Assembly: GCA_002503845.1 (NCBI GenBank)
Contig: DASO01000001.1
Coordinates: forward strand, 6,818 to 70,817
Direction: 5' to 3'
DNA: 64,000 nucleotides
Origin: Euryarchaeota archaeon UBA24
GTDB lineage: Archaea > Halobacteriota > Halobacteria > Halobacteriales > Hikarchaeaceae
Every line of letters begins with the position of its first letter. Within the stretch, counting starts at the first letter, position 1. The notes below the pieces were generated by a model. That model saw nothing but the letters and a program-made list of their open reading frames with translations. It searched no databases and was not told the DNA's origin. The translations under genes were made by a program, and so were the position numbers. Of the stretch, positions 17,826-28,300 are shown piece after piece.

Positions 17826-18419
17826 ATGAATCATATACAAAATGCTGCAATATCAATAAACTCTGGACATTTGATAGTCTACCCCACCGAAACCACCTAT
17901 GCACTAGGTGCAAACCCACTGAATCCCCTGGCAATCGAAAAATTATTTCTCGCTAAAAAAAGAGACCAGAAAAATCCCCTCTCGATAGCATTTCCCACTC
18001 TCACAGATGCATCTTCTTATGTACACCTCTCTGCCAAAACCAAATCTTTCGCACATCAATTTCTCCCCGGGCCTGTAACCATTTTATGTAAGCCAACCAA
18101 CTCACAACTCAAACCCATAACTAAAAGTGGAAAGGTAGGCATCCGGATACCTGACCATCCCCTCGCATTAGATTTATTAGAAAAATCAAATCCCATAACC
18201 GCAACAAGTGCCAATATTAGTGGAAAACCCGGAGCATGCAGTATATCTGAGATAGACTCCGAATTATTATCTTCCATTTCCGCTATAATAGATGGAAAAC
18301 AAACACCTGGTGGCAAAAGCACCGTGGTGGACATAGACGAGTCAACCATCATCCGAAAAGGGTCTCAATATGGGGAAATAAAAGCATGGCTAGGAAATTA
18401 TCCATCAACTTCTTTCTGA
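17826..18419 (+). CDS. L-threonylcarbamoyladenylate synthase (Sua5/YciO/YrdC)
   Basis: 197 residues of the YrdC-like fold: YPTETTYALGANP (about 20-32), KKRDQKNPLSIAFP (about 43-56), FLPGPVTILCK (about 79-89), GIRIPDHPLALDLL (about 105-118) and TATSANISGKPG (about 124-135). It makes threonylcarbamoyl-AMP from threonine, bicarbonate and ATP for t6A37 modification of tRNA. The C-terminal Sua5 domain is absent, so this is the short YrdC form. Confidence 0.92.
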   Translation: MNHIQNAAISINSGHLIVYPTETTYALGANPLNPLAIEKLFLAKKRDQKNPLSIAFPTLTDASSYVHLSAKTKSFAHQFLPGPVTILCKPTNSQLKPITKSGKVGIRIPDHPLALDLLEKSNPITATSANISGKPGACSISEIDSELLSSISAIIDGKQTPGGKSTVVDIDESTIIRKGSQYGEIKAWLGNYPSTSF

Positions 18420-18478
18420 ATAAAACTTAACTTTTAATAACTATAAGTCCAATCAACTATATCCAATAGTGATACTTT

Positions 18479-20554
18479 ATGACATCTACCCTCCCTCTTG
18501 AAAATGCAATTACAAGACCTATTTTTTGGGAGATAGGATCTGTTGGGAAGCTTTTATTTTATTATCTAGCCCTTGTTGGATCAATCATATTCATCCACGG
18601 CATCCGTTTGCGTTTGAATCGCTATACTTCCGGGAGCGAAGATCCTACCAACCGATTGGATAATCTTCCTCATAGAATATTTTATTCACTCAAATTTATT
18701 GCACGAAACACAGGCCAATTTGACAGAGATGTTTACGCAGGAATTATGCATACTCTAATTCTTTGGGGGTTTCTAACGCTGACAATAGGGACTACCATCC
18801 TTGCCATAGATATCGACCTATACCGCAAACTAACAAAAAAATCATTTTTCGTTGGCGATTTTTACCTAGTTTACTCCTTCGTCATGGATGCGCTGGGTTT
18901 TCTTTTGGTAATTGGGATTGTGATGGTTATCTATCGTCGTTATTTTGTGAGAACGGACAGATTACACGGGAAACACACCAGCCTCGAAGACGATTTGTTT
19001 ATTTTTTCTTTACTTTATCTTTCAGTCGGTGGGTATCTCCTAGAAGGCATACGCATTTTGGGCCAGGAATTTCCACCTTTTGAGAAAGTTAGTTTTGTGG
19101 GCTGGTTTATTGCACTATCACTTTCAAAAATTGGGATATCACCCTTGGCATCTCAATCTATATACCCCATATTTTGGTGGGCCCACGTATTCATTGGCGG
19201 ACTGTTCACAGTATTGATTCCCTATGCAAAACCATTCCACATGTTCTCTAGCTTAGCCAACGTAATAGCACGGGATGAACTATCTGGAATCCGCCTACCT
19301 AGGATTCCTGAAAATGCAGCACCTTCTGACATAGGACCTACTAACATCGAAGATTTTTCTTGGAAGCAATTACTCGATCACGACGCATGCACAAAATGCG
19401 GAAGATGCTCATCCGTTTGTCCAGCAACAGCATCTGGGAGAGACTTGGACCCTAGAGATGTAATTCTAGATCTAAAACGATATAAAGACGAACTAGATCT
19501 GGGGATAACTGAAAAACGTCCCATCATCGCCGACGGAGGGAGCGTTGTATCGATAAATTCTATGGAATCTTGTATGTCTTGCTTAGCTTGTGTAGACGCA
19601 TGCCCTGTTGGAATCGAACATGTGACTCAATTTACAGAAATGAACCGAAGACTCGTTGAATCTGGCCAAATCAATGAAAACCTACAATCCATCATGACTG
19701 ATATATTCACTCATGGAAATTCATTCGGCGCATCTGAGAGGAAACGACCAGAATGGGTCGAAGATCTCCCCTTCTCAATACCCGATGCACGCGATTCAAA
19801 AGTGCAATACCTATGGTATGTTGGAGATTTACCTAGTTATGATCCACGTAATCAAAAAATAGCCAAATCCCTCGCACATATATTCCACGAAACAGGGGTT
19901 TCTTATGGGATCTTATACGAATCTGAGAGAAATGATGGGAATGACATCAGAAGAATTGGCGAAGAAGGATTATATGAAATGTTGGCAGAAACCAACATCG
20001 AACTATTCAATCAATGCGACTTTGAAACCATAGTCTGCACAGACCCCCACTCTTACAATACAATAAAAAATGAATATCCACAATTTGGATTTAGTGCAAA
20101 CGTCCGCCACTATACTGGAGTTTTGGAAGAGTTAGTTAATTCTGGTACACTAGTGATCCCCAACTCTCTAAATTATTCTGTCACCTATCACGACCCTTGC
20201 CATCTTGGTAGGTATAATCACGAATACGAAGCCCCACGTCAACTCATTGAAAAAACTGGTTGTACTCTATATGAGATGCCACGAAATAGGCGAAGCTCAT
20301 TTTGTTGTGGTGGTGGTGGTGGAGGAATTTGGATGGATTTCCCCGATACAAAAAAACCATCAGAAGAACGTCTAAGAGAGGCATTAGAAGATACAAAAAA
20401 AGCCGTAGAGAAATTTGTTGTATCTTGCCCCCAGTGCATGACGATGTATGAAGATGGTAGGAAAACGGGTGGATTCGAAAATCAACTTGAAATAATAGAC
20501 GTAGCAGAATTAGTAGCAGAAGCAATCATAACTAACAATCTCACCAAAGCGTAA
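18479..20554 (+). CDS. Membrane-bound Fe-S oxidoreductase, NarI-like plus HdrD-like fusion
   Basis: 691 residues. About 25-260 is a cytochrome-b-like membrane domain (at least five TM segments, several histidines) resembling NarI/HdrE. A double 4Fe-4S domain follows (CTKCGRCSSVCPA at about 303-315 and CMSCLACVDACPVG at about 361-374), then two HdrB/HdrD-type CCG regions. The second is intact (DPCHLGRY, FCCGGGGGG, SCPQCM). The first (about 440-540) lacks the cysteines usual there: YVGDLPSYD, ESERNDGND and CTDPHSYNT. It probably links a membrane quinone/heme pool to a soluble redox partner; the physiological partner is unknown. Its 3' end overlaps the DedA gene by 14 nt. Confidence 0.9.
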   Translation: MTSTLPLENAITRPIFWEIGSVGKLLFYYLALVGSIIFIHGIRLRLNRYTSGSEDPTNRLDNLPHRIFYSLKFIARNTGQFDRDVYAGIMHTLILWGFLTLTIGTTILAIDIDLYRKLTKKSFFVGDFYLVYSFVMDALGFLLVIGIVMVIYRRYFVRTDRLHGKHTSLEDDLFIFSLLYLSVGGYLLEGIRILGQEFPPFEKVSFVGWFIALSLSKIGISPLASQSIYPIFWWAHVFIGGLFTVLIPYAKPFHMFSSLANVIARDELSGIRLPRIPENAAPSDIGPTNIEDFSWKQLLDHDACTKCGRCSSVCPATASGRDLDPRDVILDLKRYKDELDLGITEKRPIIADGGSVVSINSMESCMSCLACVDACPVGIEHVTQFTEMNRRLVESGQINENLQSIMTDIFTHGNSFGASERKRPEWVEDLPFSIPDARDSKVQYLWYVGDLPSYDPRNQKIAKSLAHIFHETGVSYGILYESERNDGNDIRRIGEEGLYEMLAETNIELFNQCDFETIVCTDPHSYNTIKNEYPQFGFSANVRHYTGVLEELVNSGTLVIPNSLNYSVTYHDPCHLGRYNHEYEAPRQLIEKTGCTLYEMPRNRRSSFCCGGGGGGIWMDFPDTKKPSEERLREALEDTKKAVEKFVVSCPQCMTMYEDGRKTGGFENQLEIIDVAELVAEAIITNNLTKA

Positions 20555-21071
20555 CCAACTTAAGCGCGACCACCGCGAGAATTGTTTCAAAAACTAGCGT
20601 TCCTAATGCAGACAAAACTATGAATTTTTTATCCCCCATCTTTGCTAGTCCTGCAGGAACTGTCAACATACCTCTTGTAAAAAACATAGTATTCGAGATT
20701 GGTATTACTATTGCACCCCATTGATAAAACCACCCATCAAACCTTTCCAAATGGGATTCTTTAACCCGAAACCATTTCTTCTTTAATAATCTCTCTCTCC
20801 CTATCCTCTTTGCAACTAGAAAAAGTGAATACTGTCCTATGGTCGCTCCAAAAACAGCAATGCAAATAACCAATGCATATTCTGCTGGAGAACTCGCCAA
20901 AAAAACAACCGCTATAGGGACTAGACTTTCTGAAGGTGCAAAATACAGTAACATGGCACCCTCTAGTATAAAAACCAAGAATAAAGCCAAATATCCATAT
21001 TGTGATAAAAATTCTTGCACAAAAATAGTAGAAGTTGAAACTATTGCCAAAACTATCTTTATTTTAGCCAT
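20541..21071 (-). CDS. DedA-family membrane protein
   Basis: 176 residues with four or five hydrophobic segments and the DedA/SNARE-associated layout: an N-terminal amphipathic start, the acidic re-entrant loop (FAPSESLVPIAV, about 45-56), GATIGQYSLFLVAKRIGRE (about 75-93) and the conserved arginine motif ISNTMFFTRGMLTVPAGLAKM (about 125-145). DedA proteins act in membrane homeostasis and lipid scrambling. It is convergent with the Fe-S oxidoreductase gene, overlapping it. Confidence 0.87.
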   Translation of the reverse strand: MAKIKIVLAIVSTSTIFVQEFLSQYGYLALFLVFILEGAMLLYFAPSESLVPIAVVFLASSPAEYALVICIAVFGATIGQYSLFLVAKRIGRERLLKKKWFRVKESHLERFDGWFYQWGAIVIPISNTMFFTRGMLTVPAGLAKMGDKKFIVLSALGTLVFETILAVVALKLVTLW

Positions 21072-21154
21072 CCTCCTTCAAAGAGATTCCGGCAAAATCA
21101 TCTCTTCTTTCAACATCGAATGGTGTTTAATCGTTGGAATCCCCATTAATCAAT

Positions 21155-22066
21155 ATGAAAAAGAGGAAGGTAATCACTCTTGCAATTGAAGATTCATTTT
21201 CCTCTATCCAACGAGTAGATGATATCAAAACAAAACTCGAATCCCGTAATTATACTGTAGAACTACAAAAAATCAAAAAACCTGATACAAGCACTTCTAA
21301 AAATTTCACCGACCACATAAAAAAACAAGAGAAATTTATTAAACACTTAAATCAAAAAGTGTTGGAATCTGAAGTCGACGGAGCAGTCTACTCTTTAACC
21401 CACTTTCCGACTAATTCTCCTTCGGAATTGATTTTATCAAGTATAACCCGACAAGATGTCATCCGAGACGTATTGCTCACTTCTGATGGAAGTTCTCTAA
21501 CAAATTTACCCAACGAAACTATTGTTGGATTATCCAACCACAGAAACGCCAAACAACTCAACTCAATTCGCCCAGAACTCAAACAAGAATTTTTGCTTGA
21601 AGAACCACTCTCTCAATTTGAAAATTGGTTTTCAAACGACCAAAAAAACAAAGCACTTCTATTACCCTTTGAAGACTTCAACACTGAAAAATTTTCAAAC
21701 CACACAAAAACATTTTTCGTCCCTCTAAAATATTTCGTCCCGGCACCCTGCCAAGGCACTTTGTCGATAGCATCTCTCGATGACACCAAATTAAGTACAA
21801 CTCTATACAACTTATTAGATAACCCCCGTTCACGTGTCGAGGCAATAACCGAAAGAGTAATTTTATCTCATATAAACTCAGAATTGGTGCCTTCTGCTGG
21901 CATCCACGCAACGGTAAAGGGAGAAACTGTACACGCAATGGTTCAATTATTCAGTGATTCTCCTGATAAAAATATCAATACACACCGTGATCTGCCAATT
22001 AGGACTTATTTAGAGTCCGCAACCGAGTTCGCCATCGATTTGAACACAATGGTGAACGAACCTTGA
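21155..22066 (+). CDS. HemC-like (porphobilinogen deaminase) protein with degenerate active site
   Basis: 303 residues from ATG 21155 (an upstream TTG at 21134 is less likely). Aligned by eye with HemC, the scaffold is clear: VDGAVYSL-PT (HemC VDIAVHSLKDVPT), RQDVIRDVLL (R-DPRDAFV), IVGLSNHRNAKQL-RPEL (VGTSSLRRQxQL-RPDL), FVPAPCQGTLSI (PAVGQGAxxI) and AITERV-VPSAGIHA (TAERA-VPIGxYA). The catalytic Asp of KDVP is His (LTHFP), one of the paired arginines is Asn, LRGN is gone, the N-terminal TRxS arginine is gone, and the cofactor cysteine (GGC) is missing. It is probably not a working deaminase. Its stop overlaps the next gene's TTG start. Confidence 0.72.
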   Translation: MKKRKVITLAIEDSFSSIQRVDDIKTKLESRNYTVELQKIKKPDTSTSKNFTDHIKKQEKFIKHLNQKVLESEVDGAVYSLTHFPTNSPSELILSSITRQDVIRDVLLTSDGSSLTNLPNETIVGLSNHRNAKQLNSIRPELKQEFLLEEPLSQFENWFSNDQKNKALLLPFEDFNTEKFSNHTKTFFVPLKYFVPAPCQGTLSIASLDDTKLSTTLYNLLDNPRSRVEAITERVILSHINSELVPSAGIHATVKGETVHAMVQLFSDSPDKNINTHRDLPIRTYLESATEFAIDLNTMVNEP

Positions 22067-23514
22067 CCGATTCATCATTCACCCAATTAAAAAATAGGGC
22101 AACACAATGTGCCAAATATATTCTAGACTCTAGCTCTATCCTTTGTATTTCTCATATAGATGCTGATGGTTTAACTAGTGCAGCAATAGCAACTCAAGCC
22201 ATCAAACGAGCGGGAATTCCAATTTCAACTGCATTCTCTAAGAGATTAGGCGAACCAGAATTACAACAATTGGAAAAAACTAACTATGACACAATTCTTT
22301 TCACAGATTTTGGAAGTGGACAATTAGAACAAATAATAGAATACGGGGAAAAAGGAAACTTTACACCTGTTATTTGCGATCACCACCAACTCTCAGTCAC
22401 ACCTTCTGATTCTCCACCACTGCCAAACGATTTTGACTTTCATTTGAATCCACTTTTATTTGGAATTGATGGGGCATCTGAACTATCTGGTGCTGGGACC
22501 TGTTATTTACTTGCAAGAGCTTTAGAATCAGCAGGGATCGATAATAGGGACTTAGCAGCACTTGCTATCATCGGCGCAATCGGGGATATGCAAGCAAGGG
22601 TAGAAGGATTGATTGGTCCAAATAAACAGATAGCACAAGAGGGTTCAGACAAAGGCGTATTGAATATAAAACTTGGTTTGGCTTTTTATGGAAAACAAAC
22701 TAGACCTCTACCAAAATTACTAGAATATTCTTCTGAATTTGGAATTCCTGGTATCTCTAATGACTCTTCCGGAGCTATCCGTTTCTTAAAAAATTTAAAC
22801 ATCGATCTACGTGTAAATGGCAAGTGGAAAGCTTGGGCTGAACTTTCCCATTCTGAACAAAAGACAATACTTAATGGTTTAGTTAGACATTCAATTTCCC
22901 GTGGAATCTCTCCTGATAAAATAAATTCTTTCGTTTCTCCTATTTATGAATTAGAAAATGAAATTATAGGAACTGAACTCCGAGAGGCAAATGAATTTTC
23001 TACAATTTTAAATGCAACAGCAAGGTACGGGAGACCCGACGTCGGTTTGTCCATATGCCTCGGAGACCGCGATAAATCATTATCAAGAGCAAAAAATTTG
23101 CTAGCTATACATAGAAGAAATCTAGCTGAAGGAATTAGCTTGGTTAATAGACTTGGTGTCCAAATGGAAGAAAACTTTCAATGGTTCCACGCAGAAGACA
23201 AAATCCGAGACACAATAGTGGGTATTGTTGCGGGAATGGTTTTGGGAATGGATGGAACTGACCCAACAAAACCCATTTTTGCCTTTTCGAAAACCGAAGA
23301 AGGAGATTTAAAAGTGTCATCTAGAGGAAATTTATCCTTAGTAAAACAAGGATTGAATTTATCTGAAATAATGAGATTATCTGCACAATACGTTGGAGGA
23401 GAAGGTGGCGGACATGACATAGCAGCTGGAGCAACTATTCCTTTAAAAACAGAAAAATTATTCCTTGAACAAATCAAAACCATACTCGAAGCTCAACTCT
23501 CAACCCAAGGTTAA
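22063..23514 (+). CDS. RecJ-like DHH-family single-strand exonuclease (archaeal RecJ/GAN type)
   Basis: 483 residues. The DHH domain shows SHIDADGLTSA (about 27-37), FTDFGSGQ (about 85-92) and CDHHQLS (about 106-112); the DHHA1 domain ends with GGEGGGHDIAAGA (about 446-458). All metal ligands are present. Archaeal RecJ homologues degrade 5'-ended single-stranded DNA and bind GINS in the CMG-like helicase complex, which fits the replication-rich setting. The start is TTG 22063, overlapping the previous stop (TTGA); no other in-frame start precedes the domain. Confidence 0.92.
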   Translation: MTDSSFTQLKNRATQCAKYILDSSSILCISHIDADGLTSAAIATQAIKRAGIPISTAFSKRLGEPELQQLEKTNYDTILFTDFGSGQLEQIIEYGEKGNFTPVICDHHQLSVTPSDSPPLPNDFDFHLNPLLFGIDGASELSGAGTCYLLARALESAGIDNRDLAALAIIGAIGDMQARVEGLIGPNKQIAQEGSDKGVLNIKLGLAFYGKQTRPLPKLLEYSSEFGIPGISNDSSGAIRFLKNLNIDLRVNGKWKAWAELSHSEQKTILNGLVRHSISRGISPDKINSFVSPIYELENEIIGTELREANEFSTILNATARYGRPDVGLSICLGDRDKSLSRAKNLLAIHRRNLAEGISLVNRLGVQMEENFQWFHAEDKIRDTIVGIVAGMVLGMDGTDPTKPIFAFSKTEEGDLKVSSRGNLSLVKQGLNLSEIMRLSAQYVGGEGGGHDIAAGATIPLKTEKLFLEQIKTILEAQLSTQG

Positions 23515-23519
23515 AAAAC

Positions 23520-23840
23520 ATGTCCGAATTCGATCCATCATCATTTGAAAATAAATATGTCAATTACCTCTTAGAACTAGAAACCGCTTATAAAAACGCA
23601 TTTTCTACTATGTTAGAAAAATTTGACTCCAAAGTTATCCACGCAATAGATCAAGGAGTTCTAGTCGAAAGTGAACCTATCTATGAAAATGGAGAGTTTC
23701 AAATAATCTTACCCGAGAATCCTGGAGCATTAATGGGGTCTGTTTTAATTGACAACGAAACTTTGAATCAAATCCTAGAAGAATACAAAATTGAATTAAC
23801 AAAGGAATTAAAATTTATCTTTGGAATGGATTCACAATGA
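23520..23840 (+). CDS. DUF5783-like small protein, haloarchaeal family
   Basis: 106 residues, largely helical and acidic. The pattern FDPSSFENKYVNYLLELE, AYKNAF and HAIDQGVLVESEP looks like the DUF5783 proteins known from haloarchaea. Function unknown. It follows the RecJ-like gene by 5 nt and is probably co-transcribed with it, so a role connected with DNA metabolism is conceivable but unproven. Confidence 0.75.
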   Translation: MSEFDPSSFENKYVNYLLELETAYKNAFSTMLEKFDSKVIHAIDQGVLVESEPIYENGEFQIILPENPGALMGSVLIDNETLNQILEEYKIELTKELKFIFGMDSQ

Positions 23841-23852
23841 GGGACTTTAATT

Positions 23853-23860
23853 TTTATAAA
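23853..23860 (+). promoter_or_regulatory. TATA box of the sulfatase-like gene
   Basis: TTATAAAT-type element; the ATG at 23860 overlaps it, so translation cannot reasonably start there, while ATG 23875 lies at the distance expected for a short or absent leader. Confidence 0.6.
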
Positions 23861-23874
23861 TGGGGTGTTCTACT

Positions 23875-25374
23875 ATGGTAGCAAAAAACCAGAATATACT
23901 TCTTATCGTGATGGATACTGTGCGAAGAGACCGTCTCTCAATTTATGGATATGATAAAGAGGTGTGCCCGTCTCTGGAGAAATTATCTAAAGAAGCTCTG
24001 GTTCTGGAACACGCAATCTCCCCTGCTCCTTGGACACTCCCTGTACACGCTTCTTTATTCACAGGCCTATATCCTAGTGAACACGGAGCAAGTCAAGAAC
24101 GACCATATCTCCCAAAAGATTCTATCACTCTAGCTACCTCCCTATCTAAAAGTGGATATTCGACCGCTTGTTATTCTTCAAACGCATGGATAACACCTTA
24201 TACTGGTTTGACATCTGGATTTGAAGATATAGATAGTTTCTTTGAAATCATCCCACAACCTTTGCTGTCCCCCTTAGTATCCTCATTTTATGCTTGGTTT
24301 TGGAGACAAATAACTTCAAAACCCTACCTCAACTCTTTCGCAACCAAATTAGTTGAAATGGGAAATGAAATCCATGAATATCTTTCAATTAAAAGTAAAT
24401 TATCCGATTCAAAAACCCCAGCTGTCATCGATAAAACTATTAATTTCATAGATTCACATGACAAATATTTTGTATTTATTAATTTAATGGATGCCCATCT
24501 TCCTTATAACCCTCCTAAACACTGTAGAGACAAATTTGCTCCAACAGCCGATCCAAATTCTGTGTGCCAAAACTCTAAAGAATATAATTCTGGATCTCGA
24601 GACATTTCTAAAAATGAATGGGACCACATCCGTCAATTATATGACGCTGAGATTTATCATCTAGATTCTCAACTGGGTAGGTTGTTTGACTGGATGAAGG
24701 CAAACGAAAAATGGGATGATACATTGATAATAGTTTGTGCAGACCATGGGGAATTGCATGGAGAACATAATCTATATGGGCACGAGTTTTGCATTTACGA
24801 CCAACTTGTCCACGTCCCGCTATTAATTAAACATGATAATCTCTATAAAAACATCCAAAACTACCAAATAGAATTAATTGATTTATACCATACCATTATA
24901 GACGCTTCTGGAGGGTTTGTCGCGAAGAACGGAACACCACTTAACGAAACAAGATCTCTTTTATCTCCAACGTATCGAAGTTTTGAAGGATCAGAATTCG
25001 CCTTCATCGAATATTCAAAACCAATTGTTGAGTTACAACAACTAGAATCAAAAGCAAAAAAATCTCACATAACACTCGATGAAAATTCTCGTTTCTACTC
25101 TAGAATGAGGGGCATACGAACTAAAGAAACAAAATATATAAAAAACGAAACAATCATAGATGAATTTTATCAACTTGATGAAGATCCCGGCGAATTAACT
25201 AACCAAATTCATTCTAAATATCCCACTATTGACGCCCTCCAAAACTCTTTATCTTCATTTGAGATAACTACCGGTGCAAATTGGGATTCTATTGCCGACC
25301 CAACCAGTGACACCACTTCTGATATGGATGAACAAGTACGAGATAGGTTGCGAGATCTCGGATATTTAGATTAA
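23875..25374 (+). CDS. Sulfatase/alkaline-phosphatase superfamily hydrolase
   Basis: 499 residues from ATG 23875 (an earlier in-frame ATG lies in the TATA box). The sulfatase fold is plain: ILLIVMDTVRRD (metal Asp, about 8-19), the nucleophile region APWTLPVHASLFTG (about 54-67), the metal site CADHGELHGEH (about 291-301) and YGHEF. The C/S-x-P-x-R sulfatase signature is not present: the nucleophile position is Thr in WTLPVH, so a formylglycine-type sulfatase is unlikely. Phosphodiester, phosphonate or phosphoglycerol chemistry is possible. It has no signal peptide and is probably cytoplasmic. Confidence 0.87.
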   Translation: MVAKNQNILLIVMDTVRRDRLSIYGYDKEVCPSLEKLSKEALVLEHAISPAPWTLPVHASLFTGLYPSEHGASQERPYLPKDSITLATSLSKSGYSTACYSSNAWITPYTGLTSGFEDIDSFFEIIPQPLLSPLVSSFYAWFWRQITSKPYLNSFATKLVEMGNEIHEYLSIKSKLSDSKTPAVIDKTINFIDSHDKYFVFINLMDAHLPYNPPKHCRDKFAPTADPNSVCQNSKEYNSGSRDISKNEWDHIRQLYDAEIYHLDSQLGRLFDWMKANEKWDDTLIIVCADHGELHGEHNLYGHEFCIYDQLVHVPLLIKHDNLYKNIQNYQIELIDLYHTIIDASGGFVAKNGTPLNETRSLLSPTYRSFEGSEFAFIEYSKPIVELQQLESKAKKSHITLDENSRFYSRMRGIRTKETKYIKNETIIDEFYQLDEDPGELTNQIHSKYPTIDALQNSLSSFEITTGANWDSIADPTSDTTSDMDEQVRDRLRDLGYLD

Positions 25375-25378
25375 TTCC

Positions 25379-28300
25379 TTATCTAATTTCCCCTTCTATT
25401 TCCACGGGAGCCGAAGCAAAATAACTTAGATCACTTTGTTTATTCTTATCATTTTCAAAAATACTCTTCAACGATTTTTCAATAATATTCAACCGTTGCT
25501 TCGTATATTCTCTGCATTCAAATTCCTCTGCCATAAACATCGCCGCTTTAAGATATTTCGAAATAGATTTTTGATGAACTGTTAAATGAACCTCGCCTCC
25601 ACACTGTCTACAACTTCTTGATAGTGGCATTCTTCTATACTTTATACTACATGCTGGACAACGAGTTTCTTGTCGCGAAAACGCACGAAGGTTTCCCAAA
25701 AGATCTGGAAGAAAATGATACTCGATAATCCGTTCTGCAACATCTGTCTCATCAACCGCTCTAATTTTTCTTGCTAGATTTAATTGGGCATCTAATTTAT
25801 CCAACATAGGACCTAGGGTTTTGTAAGCTGATAACCTCGGACCTGATGCTATGTTGGAAGTGTCGTGCGTGTGTAAAAGATCTGCGTATAATTTTCCTTT
25901 TTCAATTTCATCCCTGGCGAGTTTCACACTCACAGTGTTCGGGTGTTCCAAATCCATCGTCGCTTCGTAGAACTCAAGTGGGTATTTGTCAACACTATCG
26001 AGATTTTGAGCTTCATCATCAATTTCAGTTGGATTGAGCACCGCAGACATAACTAGAGGTGCGTCCATTTTTCCCCCTCTTTTATCAGGTAAATAACTTC
26101 TACTGAAGTTCAATAAACCATCTAGAAGAAGCATCACACAATCCTCATCACCGTCACAATTTCTCCTTTTTGCCGCATGGAAATATGGATGGGCATATCC
26201 CACTGATGCATTTGTGAATCCCAATATCCTTCCAACAACTGCAGCACTAGTATGCGGCGCTAGTCCCAACACCAGTCTCCCGATTAAATCATCAGCCTCT
26301 CGAATCTTATAAAATGGATCCAATCCATAATATTTTACCAATAAATCATCAATGAAATTCGCAGTACGTTTCAAATGCTCCGCTGCACCTTGGGATAATA
26401 TAAGATCCTGAACACGTATTGGAACCAGCTGCTTCTCATCTTTTAATGGTTCTCCTTTTATATCCAATTCATATCCCAATTCTTGTAATTTTGAAATTGA
26501 AATGCCCAATTCCGAAGCACGAAAACTAGAAACTGGGAGGTCTGTCATGTCATACCGTATAGTCCCATCTTTAAATGTGGAAACATTGTGTTTTGCTCTA
26601 AGAATTCCTTTCTCTATTGGCTCTGGTGTTTTATTCTTAGAAGTAAGTGCCTTTACACCTTTCAGAATCTCAAATGCACTTTCCCTTTCATTTACCATTT
26701 CTAATGCATCCTTGTAGATCTCTTCCAACCCAATCCTATCAAAAAATTCAGGTCGCGATTTCGACCCACACTTGGGGCATGGCACGTCCACACCACCTTG
26801 ATTTTGAAGATATCTCGATTTACATTTTCCACAAAGATATACCGGATAAGCTTTCTCACCACACTGCTGACACGAAAACCGATGAGTTTCTACATTACAA
26901 CTAGTGCACATCCTCTTTCCAATTTCAGTTTTTATCAACCCTTTCTTAGCATACACCCGCTCGAATGATTTTGATGCGTGGGATACATTTCTCCTGTCTC
27001 CCCCCGATTCTCCCAATGGGAAAAGAGAGTGAACTGAGGGACTCATTTCACGTGACTCCGATTTTTCGGGCCTTCCCATTCTCCCACCCATTCGCGTTGG
27101 TGCTCGCTCTCTAATACTGAATGGAGATACTTCATTAACAACTTTCATAGCATTTGGCCAAGATGAAGCCCCCGAAGTCATCGATTCCCACAATTTAGTT
27201 AGGTCTTCAGAAAGCCCCAACGATATAATAAATGGGAGCGGATCTTTGATCTCAATCTCCTCCAAAACTTTATGTTCTATTAACAAAGACTCGAGAATTT
27301 TTTTAACACTTGAACTAAATTCCACAAATAAAACACCATCTGATATATACCCTTTTGAAACCCTATCACTAATTTCTTCAAATTGCATCGGAGTGATGTC
27401 GTGCCATAAATATGTATATTTTGGGTGCAGCGGGATTTTTAATTCTTTTGACCACTTGATCACTTGAGTGGCATCTGGATCTTCAAATTTAATATCTCCA
27501 GTGTCCAACAAAGATTGCATATCAATCCCTTCTTTTTCACCATCCAAAACCCACCACTCTACCACATACGACGAAGGTAGCAAATTACGATTATTCTCTA
27601 CAAACTCTCCAAAACCAATTAAACACTCTCCCAAATCAATGATACTGTCTATTTCTCTTTTGATATCTACAACCTCTTCGACGGTTTTCACACGGAGAAC
27701 TTCCCCTGTGTTTAGTCTCACAGTTGGGCCTTCTATAGTATCCACTGGGACAACCCCTGCAGCTTTACCTGGATATTCTGTTTTCAACTGAGTCCCCGGA
27801 GCAAGAAAGTCGTCAAGTATGTGCATAGTGACTGGATGTATTCCTATAGTTGACAAACCTGTATTTCTAGCCCGTCCATATCTAAGTCTAAACCCACCCG
27901 GCCGAGAAGGATGTGAAAAAACAGGCCTTCCTGCAATTAGATCCCGTAAATATTTATCCTCCGGTTTAGCACGTTTGGGACCCTCTATTTCCTCTATTAT
28001 TTCTTCTATTTCTTCCGTTGCATTCACTTCTGAAAATTTCCCTTCGATAAGATCATTTAACCACGGCCATTCAATCCCATTTAATTGCGAAGTGTATCTC
28101 TCGATTTTTGGAGCCTTCAGAGCAATCCCTTCTGCAAGAACAAGACACATACCACCTCTCGATTTGTTAGTTTTCACCCGCCCCAAATCTCTATAACCTG
28201 ATACTTCCATTTTCCCAGTTGGCTCCCCGTCCAACATTATCGGACAATTACGAGCAATAAATTTCGTTTCTTCAGCTGATGGGAGATATTGCAAACTTGT

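Noticed and set aside
20305-20325. GGT-type microsatellite-like run
   Set aside because: It encodes the glycine run following CCG in the second CCG domain; a coding feature, not an expanded repeat.
21155-22066. HemC-like gene as a decayed pseudogene
   Set aside because: The reading frame is intact with no frameshift or premature stop, and its stop overlaps the start of the next gene.
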